Shown piece after piece: positions 43,352-52,526 of a DNA stretch of 64,000 nucleotides. Where the stretch lies: positions 28,157-92,156 of the forward strand of contig CAZFIA010000002.1 in assembly GCA_964519335.1 (NCBI GenBank), written 5' to 3'. This DNA comes from JALZVT01 sp964519335 (GTDB lineage Bacteria; Pseudomonadota; Gammaproteobacteria; Pseudomonadales; Azotimanducaceae). A program made the translations under genes and the position numbers. Positions within the stretch are counted from its first letter, which is position 1. Each line of letters begins with the position of its first letter. The notes below the pieces were generated by a model. That model did not search any database. It had not been told where the DNA came from and saw only the letters and a list, made by a program, of their open reading frames with translations.

Positions 43352-44338
43352 CTAAGTGCCGGGAACACTGGTTGAACGCCCTGCGTGTCGGTCCAGAAAT
43401 TCAAGCACACGCGCGTTAACGAATGGTGAATCTTCCTGATGCAGAAAGTGTCCGGCGTGGGGCATGAGTTCTAGCTCGAAAGGGCCGCTGAAGTGATTGG
43501 CCATGTTTTCTGTTGCCCTAATGCCAATGCAGCCGTCGATTCCGCCATGCAGATGCAGTGTTGGCGTGCTCAGTTCCTCTCCCACGCGGCCCTGCAGCGC
43601 CGCAACATCATTGTGTTGATAGTCGGGATCAAGCGCGCACCGGTAGTAACAAAGTGCCGCGTTCAGAACGCCGGGTTGGGCCAGAGTATCGAGCGTTAAT
43701 TGGAGCTGTGACTCCGGAAACTTCCAGCCTGGAGACCAGTCTTGCCAAAGCCTGCGGATGAACGCCATGTTGTCGTGTGCTACCGCCATTTCTGCCAGAG
43801 CTGTCTGAAAGAAAAACATATACCAGCTACGCCTTTGCTGGTCTGCATCGATGAGAAGTAACTCGCCCAGTTTGCCGCCGTAAGGAACAGCGGCCGTGAT
43901 GAGTGCGGTTACTTTTTCTGGCGCGAGCATGGCAGCTCCACTTGCAATCGATGCGCCCCAGTCGTGACCAAAAATGACGGCTCTTTCGTAACCAAGCGCG
44001 TCGATCAGGTTAAGTGCATCCTGCGCAAGCTCGATCGTCTGATAGCGGTTTTCCTCGCTCAGTGTGTCTGGGTGGTAGCCCCGCTGGTAGGGCGCCACAA
44101 CTCGAAAGCCCGCGGCTGTGAAGCCACGCATCTGTTCGACAAAGGTAGCCGGGCAATCGGGAAAGCCGTGCAGGCACAGCATTAGCGGCGGGGTCCCGTC
44201 AGATTGGTCAGCAACGACTGGCTCGGCGGATAGCGCATGAAAGCGATATCCACCGGCGTCTAGCTCGATCTGCTGCGAATTCGCGATGACATCGGCCATG
44301 GCGCCTGCCACGGCTTCTGCCCCTGGGCCCGCCATCAA
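43352..44338 (-). CDS. Alpha/beta hydrolase, epoxide-hydrolase-like
   Basis: The 328-residue protein has the oxyanion motif HGFPD (57-61), an Asp nucleophile in GHDWG (124-128, Asp126) and a C-terminal His in HAGHF (H297). An Asp nucleophile in this context is typical of epoxide hydrolases and haloalkane dehalogenases, and HGFPD/GHDWG fits the epoxide hydrolase branch. It heads a two-gene unit with the acyltransferase and is divergent from aceE, 66 bases away. Substrate unknown. Confidence 0.82.
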   Translation of the reverse strand: MMAGPGAEAVAGAMADVIANSQQIELDAGGYRFHALSAEPVVADQSDGTPPLMLCLHGFPDCPATFVEQMRGFTAAGFRVVAPYQRGYHPDTLSEENRYQTIELAQDALNLIDALGYERAVIFGHDWGASIASGAAMLAPEKVTALITAAVPYGGKLGELLLIDADQQRRSWYMFFFQTALAEMAVAHDNMAFIRRLWQDWSPGWKFPESQLQLTLDTLAQPGVLNAALCYYRCALDPDYQHNDVAALQGRVGEELSTPTLHLHGGIDGCIGIRATENMANHFSGPFELELMPHAGHFLHQEDSPFVNARVLEFLDRHAGRSTSVPGT

Positions 44339-44404
44339 ATGTTGCTCCTTCTTGTTTCCGGTATTCTGCGGGTTAGTTTCCCAACAAAAAAGCCCTGACC
44401 TATT

Positions 44405-47104
44405 GTGAGTCGATCATCTCCTGGTTCCGACGACTGGAGCACCGAGCAAACCGAGTGGCTTGAGGCCTTTGAGGCTCTTTTACGCGAACGCGGGGCGGAT
44501 GGTGCTCGCACGGTCCTCACTCAATTGGAAGCGAGCCTGGCACTTTCCTCCGGTACACCGGTTAGGCGCTCGCTCAATTCGCTCTATCGCAACACCATAG
44601 ACGTTCTCGATCAGGGCGAATATCCCGGCGACATCGAAGTTGAAACCCGCATCGAGAACATCATTCGCTGGAATGCGGTGGCGATGGTACTCCAAGCCTA
44701 CGATAGCGGTTCCGGCGTTGGCGGCCATATTGCGACCTATCTGTCGGCTGCCACCATGATGGAGGTGGGTTTTAACCACTTCTTTCGAGCGCAAAGCGCT
44801 GACTATGGTGGCGATCAAGTGCACTTTCAGGCGCACACCGCGCCGGGGGTTTATGCCAGGGCCTTTCTTGAAGGACGATTGAGTGCTCGGCAGATAGCTA
44901 ACTACCGGCGCGAGCTGGGTGCTGGTGGCGGCCTGCCGTCGTACCCGCATCCGCGGCGTTTGCCTGATTTCTGGCAAATGCCGACGGCGAGTATGGGGTT
45001 GTCCACGCCCAGTGCGATCTATCAAGCCAGGTTCGCCAAGTACTTGGAGAGCCGCGGCCTTAAGCCAAAAAATGGCGGCAAGATCTGGACCTTCATTGGC
45101 GATGGCGAATCTGATGAACCTGAAGTGCTTGGCACAATTAACATTGCGGCCCGCGAAGGCCTCGACAATCTGGTGCTGTCGATCAACTGCAACTTGCAGC
45201 GACTCGACGGCCCCGTGCGCGGTAACGGCAAGATCATTCAGGAACTAGAACGGGCGTTTCGTGGTGCCGGCTGGCGCGTGATCAAAGTGATCTGGGGTGG
45301 CGGTTGGGATGGCTTACTCGCGCGTGACGAAAGCGGCGCTTTGCAGCGGCGCATGGAAGAAGCGGTGGATGGTGACTATCAGATGTACACCGTGTCGCCA
45401 GGTGACGCGGTGCGAGAACACTGGGTGGAAGATACTCCAGAACTAAAAAAACTCATGGAGTCGTTAACCGACGAGGAAATAGTTTCGATTCGGCGCGGCG
45501 GCCATGATCGCAAGAAAATATTTGCAGCCTATCGTGAAGCATCGCAGACCGAAGGTCGGCCTTGTGTTGTGCTGCTAAAGACAGTGAAAGGCCACGGCCT
45601 GGGACCGGGCTCTGCCGGGCGCAATACAGTGCACCAAAAGAAACAGCTCTCGCCGGAAGAAAGGCTGGAGCTTGCTGAACGCTTTTCGATCCCGTTGTCG
45701 CCAGAAGATGTAGCCCGCGCGAGTTTCTATCAGCCACCGGACGATAGCCCGGAAATGAAATACCTTATGGCAAGACGTAAGGCTCTGGGCGGATCGCTGC
45801 CCGCGCGCCAGGTGAAGTGTGAATCATTGCCAACACCGCCTCGCGAACTATTTGCGGACACTCACAAGGGTAGTGGCGAGCGAGAAGCGTCGAGCACCAT
45901 GGTGATGGTCCGGCTGTTGTCGAAGCTTCTGCGCGACAAAACGCTGGGTAAATATATTGTGCCCATAGTTCCTGACGAAGCCCGGACCTTTGGCATGGAT
46001 GGCCTCTTTCCGCAGGCTGGGATTTACTCGCCGGCGGGGCAGCGTTATAGCCCGGTCGATGCGGGCACTATCGCGCCCTATAAAGAAGCGGAGGATGGAC
46101 AAATACTGCAGGAAGGTATTTGCGAAACCGGTGCTATGGCCTCGTTCCTCGCAGCGGGTACCGCTTATGCCAACTACAGCTTGCCGATGATCCCGTTTTA
46201 TATCTTCTATTCGATGTTTGGCTTTCAGCGTGTGGGCGACATGATATGGGCGTGTGGCGACATGCTGGCACGCGGCTTCTTGCTTGGCGGAACGTCCGGG
46301 CGCACGACGCTTAACGGTGAAGGTTTGCAACATCAGGATGGCCACTCCCACTTGATTGCAAGCACGGTGCCTAATCTGAAGAGTTACGATCCCGCGTTTG
46401 GTTATGAGCTGGGGGTTATCGTGCGAGAAGGGATCAAGCGCATGTACCACGAACAGCGTGACGAATTTTATTATTTGACGCTTACCAACCAAAATCACCC
46501 CATGCCTGCTATGCCGAAGCTCACTGATAAAGCGTTGCAGCAGCTTGAGCAGCAGATTTGTGCGGGCATGTATCGGTTTGAGATGGGGTCCGGGGGTGCG
46601 AGTGGTGCGGGTGAAAAGACTGATGCTGACGTCAATCTGTTTGGTAGCGGCGCTATCATGCAGGAAGTGCTCGGGGCGGCTGTTCAACTTCGGGCGATGA
46701 ATCTGGTTGTCGATGTGTGGAGCGTAACCAGCTATAACGAATTGGCACGCGAAGGCCAGTCTGTAGAACGGCGTAAGTTACACGCTCTGGGCAACGCAGC
46801 TGATGAAGAGGCGTACGTTGCCCAGATGCTCAGTGGCCTGAAAGGCGTGTTTGTTGCGGCCAGCGACTATCAGAAAGCGTTGCCGCTATCTATCCAGCGC
46901 TGGGTGCCAGGTCCTTATGCGGTATTGGGCACAGATGGCTATGGCCTGTCAGAAGCGCGGCCCGAACTGCGCGATCACTTTGAGGTGTCTGCCAACTGGG
47001 TAACCTTTGCGTCGCTTGCCTTACTTGCGCAGACCAATCGGCTGCCACCGGAACAGGCTCGGAGCTTTGCAAAGAACGCAGGTCTGGTCCTCGAAGCCGT
47101 CTAG
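44405..47104 (+). CDS. aceE: Pyruvate dehydrogenase E1 component, homodimeric type
   Basis: AceE decarboxylates pyruvate with thiamine diphosphate and passes the acetyl group to AceF. The 899-residue protein (E. coli: 887) has the ThDP-binding run from GDGESDEPE to INCNLQRLDGPVRGN, DEARTFGMDGLF, QEGICETGAM (catalytic Glu) and GGTSGRTTLNGEGLQHQDGH. The start is a GTG at 44405. aceF and lpd do not follow; the next gene is kbp. The E2 and E3 subunits must therefore come from elsewhere, or this E1 is a second copy. Confidence 0.95.
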   Translation: MSRSSPGSDDWSTEQTEWLEAFEALLRERGADGARTVLTQLEASLALSSGTPVRRSLNSLYRNTIDVLDQGEYPGDIEVETRIENIIRWNAVAMVLQAYDSGSGVGGHIATYLSAATMMEVGFNHFFRAQSADYGGDQVHFQAHTAPGVYARAFLEGRLSARQIANYRRELGAGGGLPSYPHPRRLPDFWQMPTASMGLSTPSAIYQARFAKYLESRGLKPKNGGKIWTFIGDGESDEPEVLGTINIAAREGLDNLVLSINCNLQRLDGPVRGNGKIIQELERAFRGAGWRVIKVIWGGGWDGLLARDESGALQRRMEEAVDGDYQMYTVSPGDAVREHWVEDTPELKKLMESLTDEEIVSIRRGGHDRKKIFAAYREASQTEGRPCVVLLKTVKGHGLGPGSAGRNTVHQKKQLSPEERLELAERFSIPLSPEDVARASFYQPPDDSPEMKYLMARRKALGGSLPARQVKCESLPTPPRELFADTHKGSGEREASSTMVMVRLLSKLLRDKTLGKYIVPIVPDEARTFGMDGLFPQAGIYSPAGQRYSPVDAGTIAPYKEAEDGQILQEGICETGAMASFLAAGTAYANYSLPMIPFYIFYSMFGFQRVGDMIWACGDMLARGFLLGGTSGRTTLNGEGLQHQDGHSHLIASTVPNLKSYDPAFGYELGVIVREGIKRMYHEQRDEFYYLTLTNQNHPMPAMPKLTDKALQQLEQQICAGMYRFEMGSGGASGAGEKTDADVNLFGSGAIMQEVLGAAVQLRAMNLVVDVWSVTSYNELAREGQSVERRKLHALGNAADEEAYVAQMLSGLKGVFVAASDYQKALPLSIQRWVPGPYAVLGTDGYGLSEARPELRDHFEVSANWVTFASLALLAQTNRLPPEQARSFAKNAGLVLEAV

Positions 47105-47159
47105 CGTGGTGTAGTATCAACCCCCTGAACCACAATATTTCCAGCCACAGGACACATCA

Positions 47160-47660
47160 ATGTTCGAAAAATTAACGGGCCTGCTCGATTTTGCCAAAGA
47201 CATGGGCGCTAACCTTCTCAAATCTGATGCCGAAGCGGGTATGGATATTGTTAGGCACATCGAGGCGAACAATCCGGGTGTACAACCCATTCATGCCGAG
47301 TTTGATGATGGAGTAGTTACGCTTAAGGGCCGGGCTAATTCCGCGCAGGCTAAAGAAAAAGCGATCTTGCTTGCGGGCAATGTAAAAGGGGTAGTAAGGG
47401 TTAATGCGGATGGCATAACCGCGCCGGCGGCACCGCCACCAGCGGCTGAACCTGCAACAACGGTTGTGGCCGCCAGCGAAATCCCGGCCCCGGAAGCGCA
47501 GTACTACATCATCGAAAGCGGCGATACGCTGGGTGGAATTGCGAAAGAATTTCTTGGCAGCGGTAGTCGTTACCCCGAAATTTTTGAAGCCAATCGCGAA
47601 GTTATTCAAGACCCTAACAAGATTTACCCGGGTCAGAAGATTCGTATCCCTCTTTCGTGA
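47160..47660 (+). CDS. kbp: Kbp-like (YgaU) BON-LysM protein
   Basis: The 166-residue protein has a BON domain (about 22-88) and a LysM domain (about 113-164, YIIESGDTLGGIAKEFLG to YPGQKIRIPLS) joined by a Pro/Ala-rich linker longer than in E. coli Kbp (149 residues). Kbp is a cytosolic K+-binding protein, and no signal peptide is visible here either. It starts 55 bases after aceE and ends 15 bases before the SIMPL gene. Confidence 0.88.
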   Translation: MFEKLTGLLDFAKDMGANLLKSDAEAGMDIVRHIEANNPGVQPIHAEFDDGVVTLKGRANSAQAKEKAILLAGNVKGVVRVNADGITAPAAPPPAAEPATTVVAASEIPAPEAQYYIIESGDTLGGIAKEFLGSGSRYPEIFEANREVIQDPNKIYPGQKIRIPLS

Positions 47661-47675
47661 ATTGCATGGCGTAGA

Positions 47676-48401
47676 GTGGCTGTGAACTATCAAAGAGGTT
47701 CGTTAGCAGCCGGATTGCTGATGTGTCTGTGCCTGATGCAGGCCACGCTGTTTCCGCCCGGTGTGATCGCCGAGGAGCAAACCGGCGTTCATGTTACAGG
47801 CCGCGCAAAAATAGTGGTTGAACCCGATATGGTGCGCATGACGTTGCAAGTAAGTGCACAGGCCGAAACTGCTGTGGCAGTGAAGGGAGAGATCGATGCG
47901 GTTACGCGCGCCGTACTTAAAGTTACTGATGACTACGGGGTTGCCCGAAGAGATGTTACCGCGGCGATTGTCAATCTAAGCCCCAATTATCAGTACGACA
48001 ACAGACGGCGCACAATTGATGGCATGCAGGGTTCGAGGACGATAAGCGTGACTTTGCGTAAGCTTGATAAATACGGCGACTTTATGAACGACGCACTCGA
48101 ATCGGGTATCAATAACATTTCCGGCGTTACCCTCGATACTTCAAAACGCCCAGAACTTGAAGACCAGGCGCTGGATCTGGCCATTGCGGATGCTCGCGAG
48201 CGAGCCATACATGTGGCGCAGCAGTTTGAAGTGGGTCTGGGTCCGGTTACGAACGTTCGCGTTCAGGCCGGGCACGTTCAACCCAAATTGATGGCGGTGG
48301 GGCGCTCAGCGGATTCTTCTGGAGCCGACTTCAGCGGTGGCGAAATCGACATCAGTCGCGATGTGCAGGCCACGTTTGCGATTGTAGCTACTGGCAATTA
48401 A
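47676..48401 (+). CDS. SIMPL-domain (DUF541) periplasmic protein
   Basis: The 241-residue protein starts with a GTG at 47676, has a signal peptide (about 1-34) and then a SIMPL/DUF541 domain (VHVTGRAKIVVEPDMVRMTLQV, NLSPNYQYDNRRRTIDG, GYR-like SRTISVTLR). E. coli YggE is the known relative, linked to oxidative stress. It is probably co-transcribed with kbp and convergent with folE. Molecular function unknown. Confidence 0.85.
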   Translation: MAVNYQRGSLAAGLLMCLCLMQATLFPPGVIAEEQTGVHVTGRAKIVVEPDMVRMTLQVSAQAETAVAVKGEIDAVTRAVLKVTDDYGVARRDVTAAIVNLSPNYQYDNRRRTIDGMQGSRTISVTLRKLDKYGDFMNDALESGINNISGVTLDTSKRPELEDQALDLAIADARERAIHVAQQFEVGLGPVTNVRVQAGHVQPKLMAVGRSADSSGADFSGGEIDISRDVQATFAIVATGN

Positions 48402-48409
48402 GTAAACCG

Positions 48410-48982
48410 TTAGGCAATCAACTGCAGGAATTCGCTGCGCGTTGCCGGGTCGGTACGAAATTCGCCCAGCATAACGGAGGTTTTCATCATTGAGTTTTGC
48501 TTTTCGACGCCGCGCATTGACATGCATAGGTGCCGGGCCTCGATGATGACTCCAACGCCGGCGGCGTTAGTGGAAGACAAAATAGCCTCGGCGATCTGCC
48601 GCGACAGGTTTTCCTGAATTTGTAGTCGACGGGCAAACATATCCACGATACGCGCGATCTTTGATAAGCCGATCACTCTGCCCTTAGGCAGATAGCCGAC
48701 GTGACACTTGCCAATAAAGGGCAATAGGTGGTGTTCACAGAGTGAGTAGAGCTCAATGTCTTTTACCAGCACAATTTCTTCGGTATCTGATTCGAACATG
48801 GCGTTGTTGACAACCGTATCCAAATCCTGAGAGTAACCCTGATTGAGAAACTGCATGGCTTTTGCGGCGCGCTTGGGCGTATCGAGTAAGCCTTCGCGAT
48901 CTGGGTCTTCACCGAGACCTTTGATGATTTCGCGGTAGTGCTTGGCGATTTCTTCCCAGCTTTCGTTATTTTCGGTGGACAT
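48410..48982 (-). CDS. folE: GTP cyclohydrolase I
   Basis: FolE converts GTP to dihydroneopterin triphosphate, the first step of tetrahydrofolate synthesis. The 190-residue protein has the zinc and active-site segment LCEHHLLPF (Cys82, His84, His85), GYLPKGRVIGLSKIARIV, RLQIQE and the C-terminal ARHLCMSMRG with the second zinc Cys. Length is typical of the short bacterial form. It ends 8 bases after the convergent SIMPL gene. Confidence 0.96.
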   Translation of the reverse strand: MSTENNESWEEIAKHYREIIKGLGEDPDREGLLDTPKRAAKAMQFLNQGYSQDLDTVVNNAMFESDTEEIVLVKDIELYSLCEHHLLPFIGKCHVGYLPKGRVIGLSKIARIVDMFARRLQIQENLSRQIAEAILSSTNAAGVGVIIEARHLCMSMRGVEKQNSMMKTSVMLGEFRTDPATRSEFLQLIA

Positions 48983-49103
48983 TCGTTGCTTCCTTAAGGC
49001 CTTAGGTTGCGCAGGCTTAGCGGCGACCTAGTAGTCCTAACGATAGCGCATATGGTTGGTGAGAATATCAAGATGACGTCAAAACGGGCCCGCAGAAACC
49101 GGC

Positions 49104-50255
49104 TTATAGCCAGTCCTTTATCTGCTCTTCGTACGCCTGATACAGCTCATAGTTGTGCTCGGTTGTATTGTTCAGGTCTTGATGTATGCGCGCTTCGAAG
49201 AGTTGTCTTTTCACCCACTCGTGCTCGGCCCAATTACCTCCACCGCTTTTTACGGCCTGCATCTCAGCCGTTCCCGCGCCAACCAGCCCCTTCATGCCTT
49301 TAACAAAATCTCCCAGTGATGGCTTGTTGTTCTTGTCATCGAGCTTTTTAAAGGACTCGGCGGAAGCCTCTCTGATGCGGCCCGCCGCTGCAAAAAATTT
49401 TGCGGTCCGTTCTACCTGGGTTTCTTGCAACATTCCGTCGACCGGCGGCGAGAAAGTGTCGAGGTTGGCGGCTTCCAGGTAATCAACTTCGCGACCAAAG
49501 CCAAGAAAGCCGGCACCGCTGTCTTTGGCGATCGTGGTTGTGGTGGTTGTAGAAGATCCTTGCTGTGGGGTGGTCGCGCCTCTGGAACTGTTTGATCCTC
49601 TGTTGCTGCCGTTATTACTGCTGTTCGTGCTTCTGGGCGGTTCGTATGAACCGTAGTCGTCGCGCGTCGAAGAACTGTCGTTTGATGCGACGCTAAGCAT
49701 TGCGCCACCAAGGCCGATTGCAGCGAACAAGAAGCCCGTAAACATCATGCCAATAAGCGACACGGCCAGAGTGGCAAAGAAGTGGCCGGTGCGTCGTTCG
49801 AGCGGGATGTCTAGAAATACCGGCAGGGATTGCCAGAGCAGCATGATTGTCCAGATGTATCCGGCCAGCGCTATCAGCCAGCCAATATAGGGCAAAGTAC
49901 CAACGACGCTGCCGATGGCGGTTGGGATAGTCGCAAAGCTGAGTGCTGCAAAGGCCTGATCAAAGCTATTGGTGCCGCCAAAATTCTTGGCGAAAAAGCT
50001 GGCAACCAATCCAGCCAACGCGAACCAGATGACGCCGCTGATAAGGGGACCAAGAAGAGCGTAAAAACCGTGACCGGTGCCAAATAGCCAACCCAGCAGC
50101 GCGGCGCCAAGGCCCCAAAGCACCAATAGAGGTCCGCTTAGTTGAGCGGCGGTTGTCGTCCAGCTGTGTTCTTCACTCTTGTAGGTTTCCCAGGTTGAGT
50201 GACTGTTAAGTAGTCCGCCGGTTAGCCAATTTGTAAACTTGCCAAAATCAAACAT
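49104..50255 (-). CDS. Yip1-domain membrane protein with a C-terminal soluble domain
   Basis: The start is placed at 50255 (MFDFGKFTNW); the next upstream ATG at 50285 would add 10 residues. The first 200 or so residues hold about five membrane helices in a Yip1/YIP1-family layout. A Ser/Asn/Gly/Thr-rich linker (STNSSNNGSNRGSNSSRG, then a run of Thr) follows. The last 140 residues are soluble and helical (VDYLEAANLDTF to EEQIKDWL), with no recognised domain. The N-terminal half suggests a membrane role. Function unknown. Confidence 0.75.
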   Translation of the reverse strand: MFDFGKFTNWLTGGLLNSHSTWETYKSEEHSWTTTAAQLSGPLLVLWGLGAALLGWLFGTGHGFYALLGPLISGVIWFALAGLVASFFAKNFGGTNSFDQAFAALSFATIPTAIGSVVGTLPYIGWLIALAGYIWTIMLLWQSLPVFLDIPLERRTGHFFATLAVSLIGMMFTGFLFAAIGLGGAMLSVASNDSSSTRDDYGSYEPPRSTNSSNNGSNRGSNSSRGATTPQQGSSTTTTTTIAKDSGAGFLGFGREVDYLEAANLDTFSPPVDGMLQETQVERTAKFFAAAGRIREASAESFKKLDDKNNKPSLGDFVKGMKGLVGAGTAEMQAVKSGGGNWAEHEWVKRQLFEARIHQDLNNTTEHNYELYQAYEEQIKDWL

Positions 50256-50377
50256 GGTCTGTCCTAGGTGAGCTCCCAGCGCCATCCTAGCGAGGTCATG
50301 GCGGCGGTTGCAAACGCGTTCATGTCTTGCCCGGAGTGGCTTAAGCTGTGTTGCTTAGTAGTAGCCAGAAGATAGTA

Positions 50378-51634
50378 ATGAATCAATTTGACGTGGTTGT
50401 TTGGGGGGCGACCGGTTTTACCGGTCAGCTGGTGGCGCAGTATCTGCTTGGTGCTTATGGGTTACCGGCCCAAGAAGGGTCAGAAGCGATTGCCGGCACC
50501 CACGCAGAGCCGGTGCGCTGGGCAATCGCGGGCCGCAGTGAATCCAAACTCAAAGCGCTTAATAATAGTCTGGGCGCGCAAGTGCCAGTGATTATTGCCG
50601 ATAGTGACGATGAGGCAAGCCTTGCGGAGTTGGTGGCGGCCACCAAGGTTGTGCTTACCACAGTTGGTCCTTACGCTAAATACGGCTCAAAACTTGTGGC
50701 GGCCTGCGCGGCGAGCGGTACCCACTACTGCGATCTCACCGGTGAGGTGCAGTGGATGCGCAAGATGATAGACGCACATCAAGATGCGGCTGAGAGCAGT
50801 GGCGCGCGCATTGTTCACACCTGCGGCTTCGACAGCATTCCTTCAGATCTCGGCACGCTCTTTGTTCACAACGCCATGCGCGCGAAATCCAACGACACCT
50901 GCGGCGTTGTTAAATATCGAGCCGCTGCATTCAAAGGCGGTTTCAGCGGTGGCACTGTGGCCAGCATGATGTACATGATGGAGCAGGCTGATACCGATTC
51001 CTCAATTAAGACGCTGCTTGAAGACCCTTACGCGTTAAGCCCGGCTGGCGTGCGTCGAGGTCTTGATGGCCCAGACATATCCACGCCACAGTGGGACGCC
51101 GATTTTGATTGCTACGTTGGACCTTTTGTAATGGCGGGGGTTAATACTCGGGTGGTCAGGCGCAGTAACGCGCTTATGGATCACAGTTATGGACACAACT
51201 TGCGCTATGACGAAGGCACCTTGATGGGCGAAGGCCCACTCGGCTTCGCCAAGGGTTTGGCGATGTCCCTGTCAACCAAGGCCATGGCTGCGGTTACGTC
51301 CTTTAAAGGATTGCGCAAACTAATGAACCGAGTCGTTCCGCAGCCTGGAGAAGGACCCAATGAAGAGCAGCGAGAGGCGGGCTTTTTCGAAATCAAATTC
51401 TTTGCCCAGGGAGCTTCGGATAAATCCAATCAGGTGAGAGCGACGGTGAAAGGCGATAAAGATCCGGGTTACGGCAGTACGGCCAAGATGATTGCCGAAA
51501 GTGCGGTGTGTCTCGCGCTTGATCCGCTGGCTGTCGGGGGTGGAATCTGGACCCCCGCCAGTGCGATGGGCGAACAGCTCATCAATCGTCTGCATGAGCG
51601 AGCGGGCGTTACCTTCGAACTGGAGGCCAGTTGA
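50378..51634 (+). CDS. Saccharopine-dehydrogenase-like / trans-acting enoyl reductase family protein
   Basis: The start is taken at the ATG at 50378 (MNQFDVVVWG), giving 418 residues. An N-terminal Rossmann domain with GATGFTGQLVAQYL (about 10-23), AGRSESKL and THYCDLTGEVQWM is typical of the saccharopine dehydrogenase-like family that includes mycobacterial trans-acting enoyl reductases. The C-terminal half is typical of these large soluble or membrane-associated oxidoreductases. Substrate unknown, probably lipid-related. Its TGA overlaps the ATG of the following SDR gene (TGATG). Confidence 0.8.
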   Translation: MNQFDVVVWGATGFTGQLVAQYLLGAYGLPAQEGSEAIAGTHAEPVRWAIAGRSESKLKALNNSLGAQVPVIIADSDDEASLAELVAATKVVLTTVGPYAKYGSKLVAACAASGTHYCDLTGEVQWMRKMIDAHQDAAESSGARIVHTCGFDSIPSDLGTLFVHNAMRAKSNDTCGVVKYRAAAFKGGFSGGTVASMMYMMEQADTDSSIKTLLEDPYALSPAGVRRGLDGPDISTPQWDADFDCYVGPFVMAGVNTRVVRRSNALMDHSYGHNLRYDEGTLMGEGPLGFAKGLAMSLSTKAMAAVTSFKGLRKLMNRVVPQPGEGPNEEQREAGFFEIKFFAQGASDKSNQVRATVKGDKDPGYGSTAKMIAESAVCLALDPLAVGGGIWTPASAMGEQLINRLHERAGVTFELEAS

Positions 51635-52476
51635 TGGTTTCTGTAGGCCGATTGCAGGGTCAAGTTGCTGCCGTCACGGGTGCAGGCTCAGGTATGGGTA
51701 GAGCGCTGGCTCGACGACTGGCTCAGGCGGGTTGTCATGTGGCCATCAGCGATGTCGATGCGGACGGCCTTGCAGACACCGCAGCCGAACTGCAATCCAC
51801 GGGTGTCGATGTGTATGCGACGCAGCTTGATGTTGCCGATCGCACGGCGGTTGAAGCCTGGGCAGCCGATACAGCGCAGCGTTTTTCGCGAGTGAACTAT
51901 GTATTCAATAATGCCGGAGTATCAGTCACCGGCAATGTAGAAGTGTTGGGTATCCAAGACTTCGAATGGCTAATGAATATTAACTTCTGGGGTGTAGTGC
52001 ATGGCACTCAGGCGTTCCTGCCGTACTTGCGAACGGCCAGTCACGGCCATGTCGTAAACACGGCGAGCATCTTTGGCGTTATAGCTGTGCCGACCCAGTC
52101 GGCCTACAACGCATCCAAGTTTGCGGTGCGTGGATTTACCGAGGCGTTGCGCCAGGAGTTGGCCGATAGCCACATTGGCGTGAGTTGTGTGTGCCCGGGT
52201 GGAGTGAAAACCAATATTGTTAAGCGGTCTCGGTATGTGCCGCAGGACAATGCGGCCCCGACGCTTGAAACTATGGCTGCGTCATTTGAAGAAATGGCGG
52301 GTTTAACGCCAGACCAGGCAGCAGACATCATTTTACAGGGCACCTTGAAAAACAAGGCGCGTATTCTTGTCGGCAAGGATGCGCAGTTTATTGCGCTTAT
52401 GCATCGGTTAATGCCCGTGAGTTACCCGCGGGTGCTCGCGTGGATGCGCGAGCGTCGGGCTGACCCTCTGCCCTGA
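51634..52476 (+). CDS. Short-chain dehydrogenase/reductase
   Basis: The 280-residue protein is a classical SDR: TGAGSGMG cofactor loop near residue 15, NNAGVS, NTASIFG with the catalytic Ser and YNASK with the catalytic Tyr and Lys. The Asp in the second strand (ISDVDADGL) suggests NAD preference. Translation is coupled to the upstream saccharopine-dehydrogenase-like gene by a 1-base overlap, so both probably act on one pathway. The stop lies in a repeated CCTGACTCT array. Confidence 0.86.
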   Translation: MVSVGRLQGQVAAVTGAGSGMGRALARRLAQAGCHVAISDVDADGLADTAAELQSTGVDVYATQLDVADRTAVEAWAADTAQRFSRVNYVFNNAGVSVTGNVEVLGIQDFEWLMNINFWGVVHGTQAFLPYLRTASHGHVVNTASIFGVIAVPTQSAYNASKFAVRGFTEALRQELADSHIGVSCVCPGGVKTNIVKRSRYVPQDNAAPTLETMAASFEEMAGLTPDQAADIILQGTLKNKARILVGKDAQFIALMHRLMPVSYPRVLAWMRERRADPLP

Positions 52477-52507
52477 CTCTCCCTGACTCTGGCCTGACTC
52501 TCCCTGA
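52471..52507 (+). repeat. Tandem CCCTGACTCT repeat spanning the SDR stop codon
   Basis: CCCTGACTCT (52471-52480 and 52481-52490), GGCCTGACTCT (52491-52501) and a partial CCCTGA (52502-52507) follow one another. The TGA at 52474-52476 is the SDR stop and recurs in each unit. Confidence 0.85.
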
Positions 52508-52526
52508 AAAGGAGGCCAAAGAGTAG

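Noticed and set aside
45848..46687. 279-codon minus-strand open frame opposite aceE
   Set aside because: Antisense to the conserved ThDP enzyme, with no domain and no promoter context.
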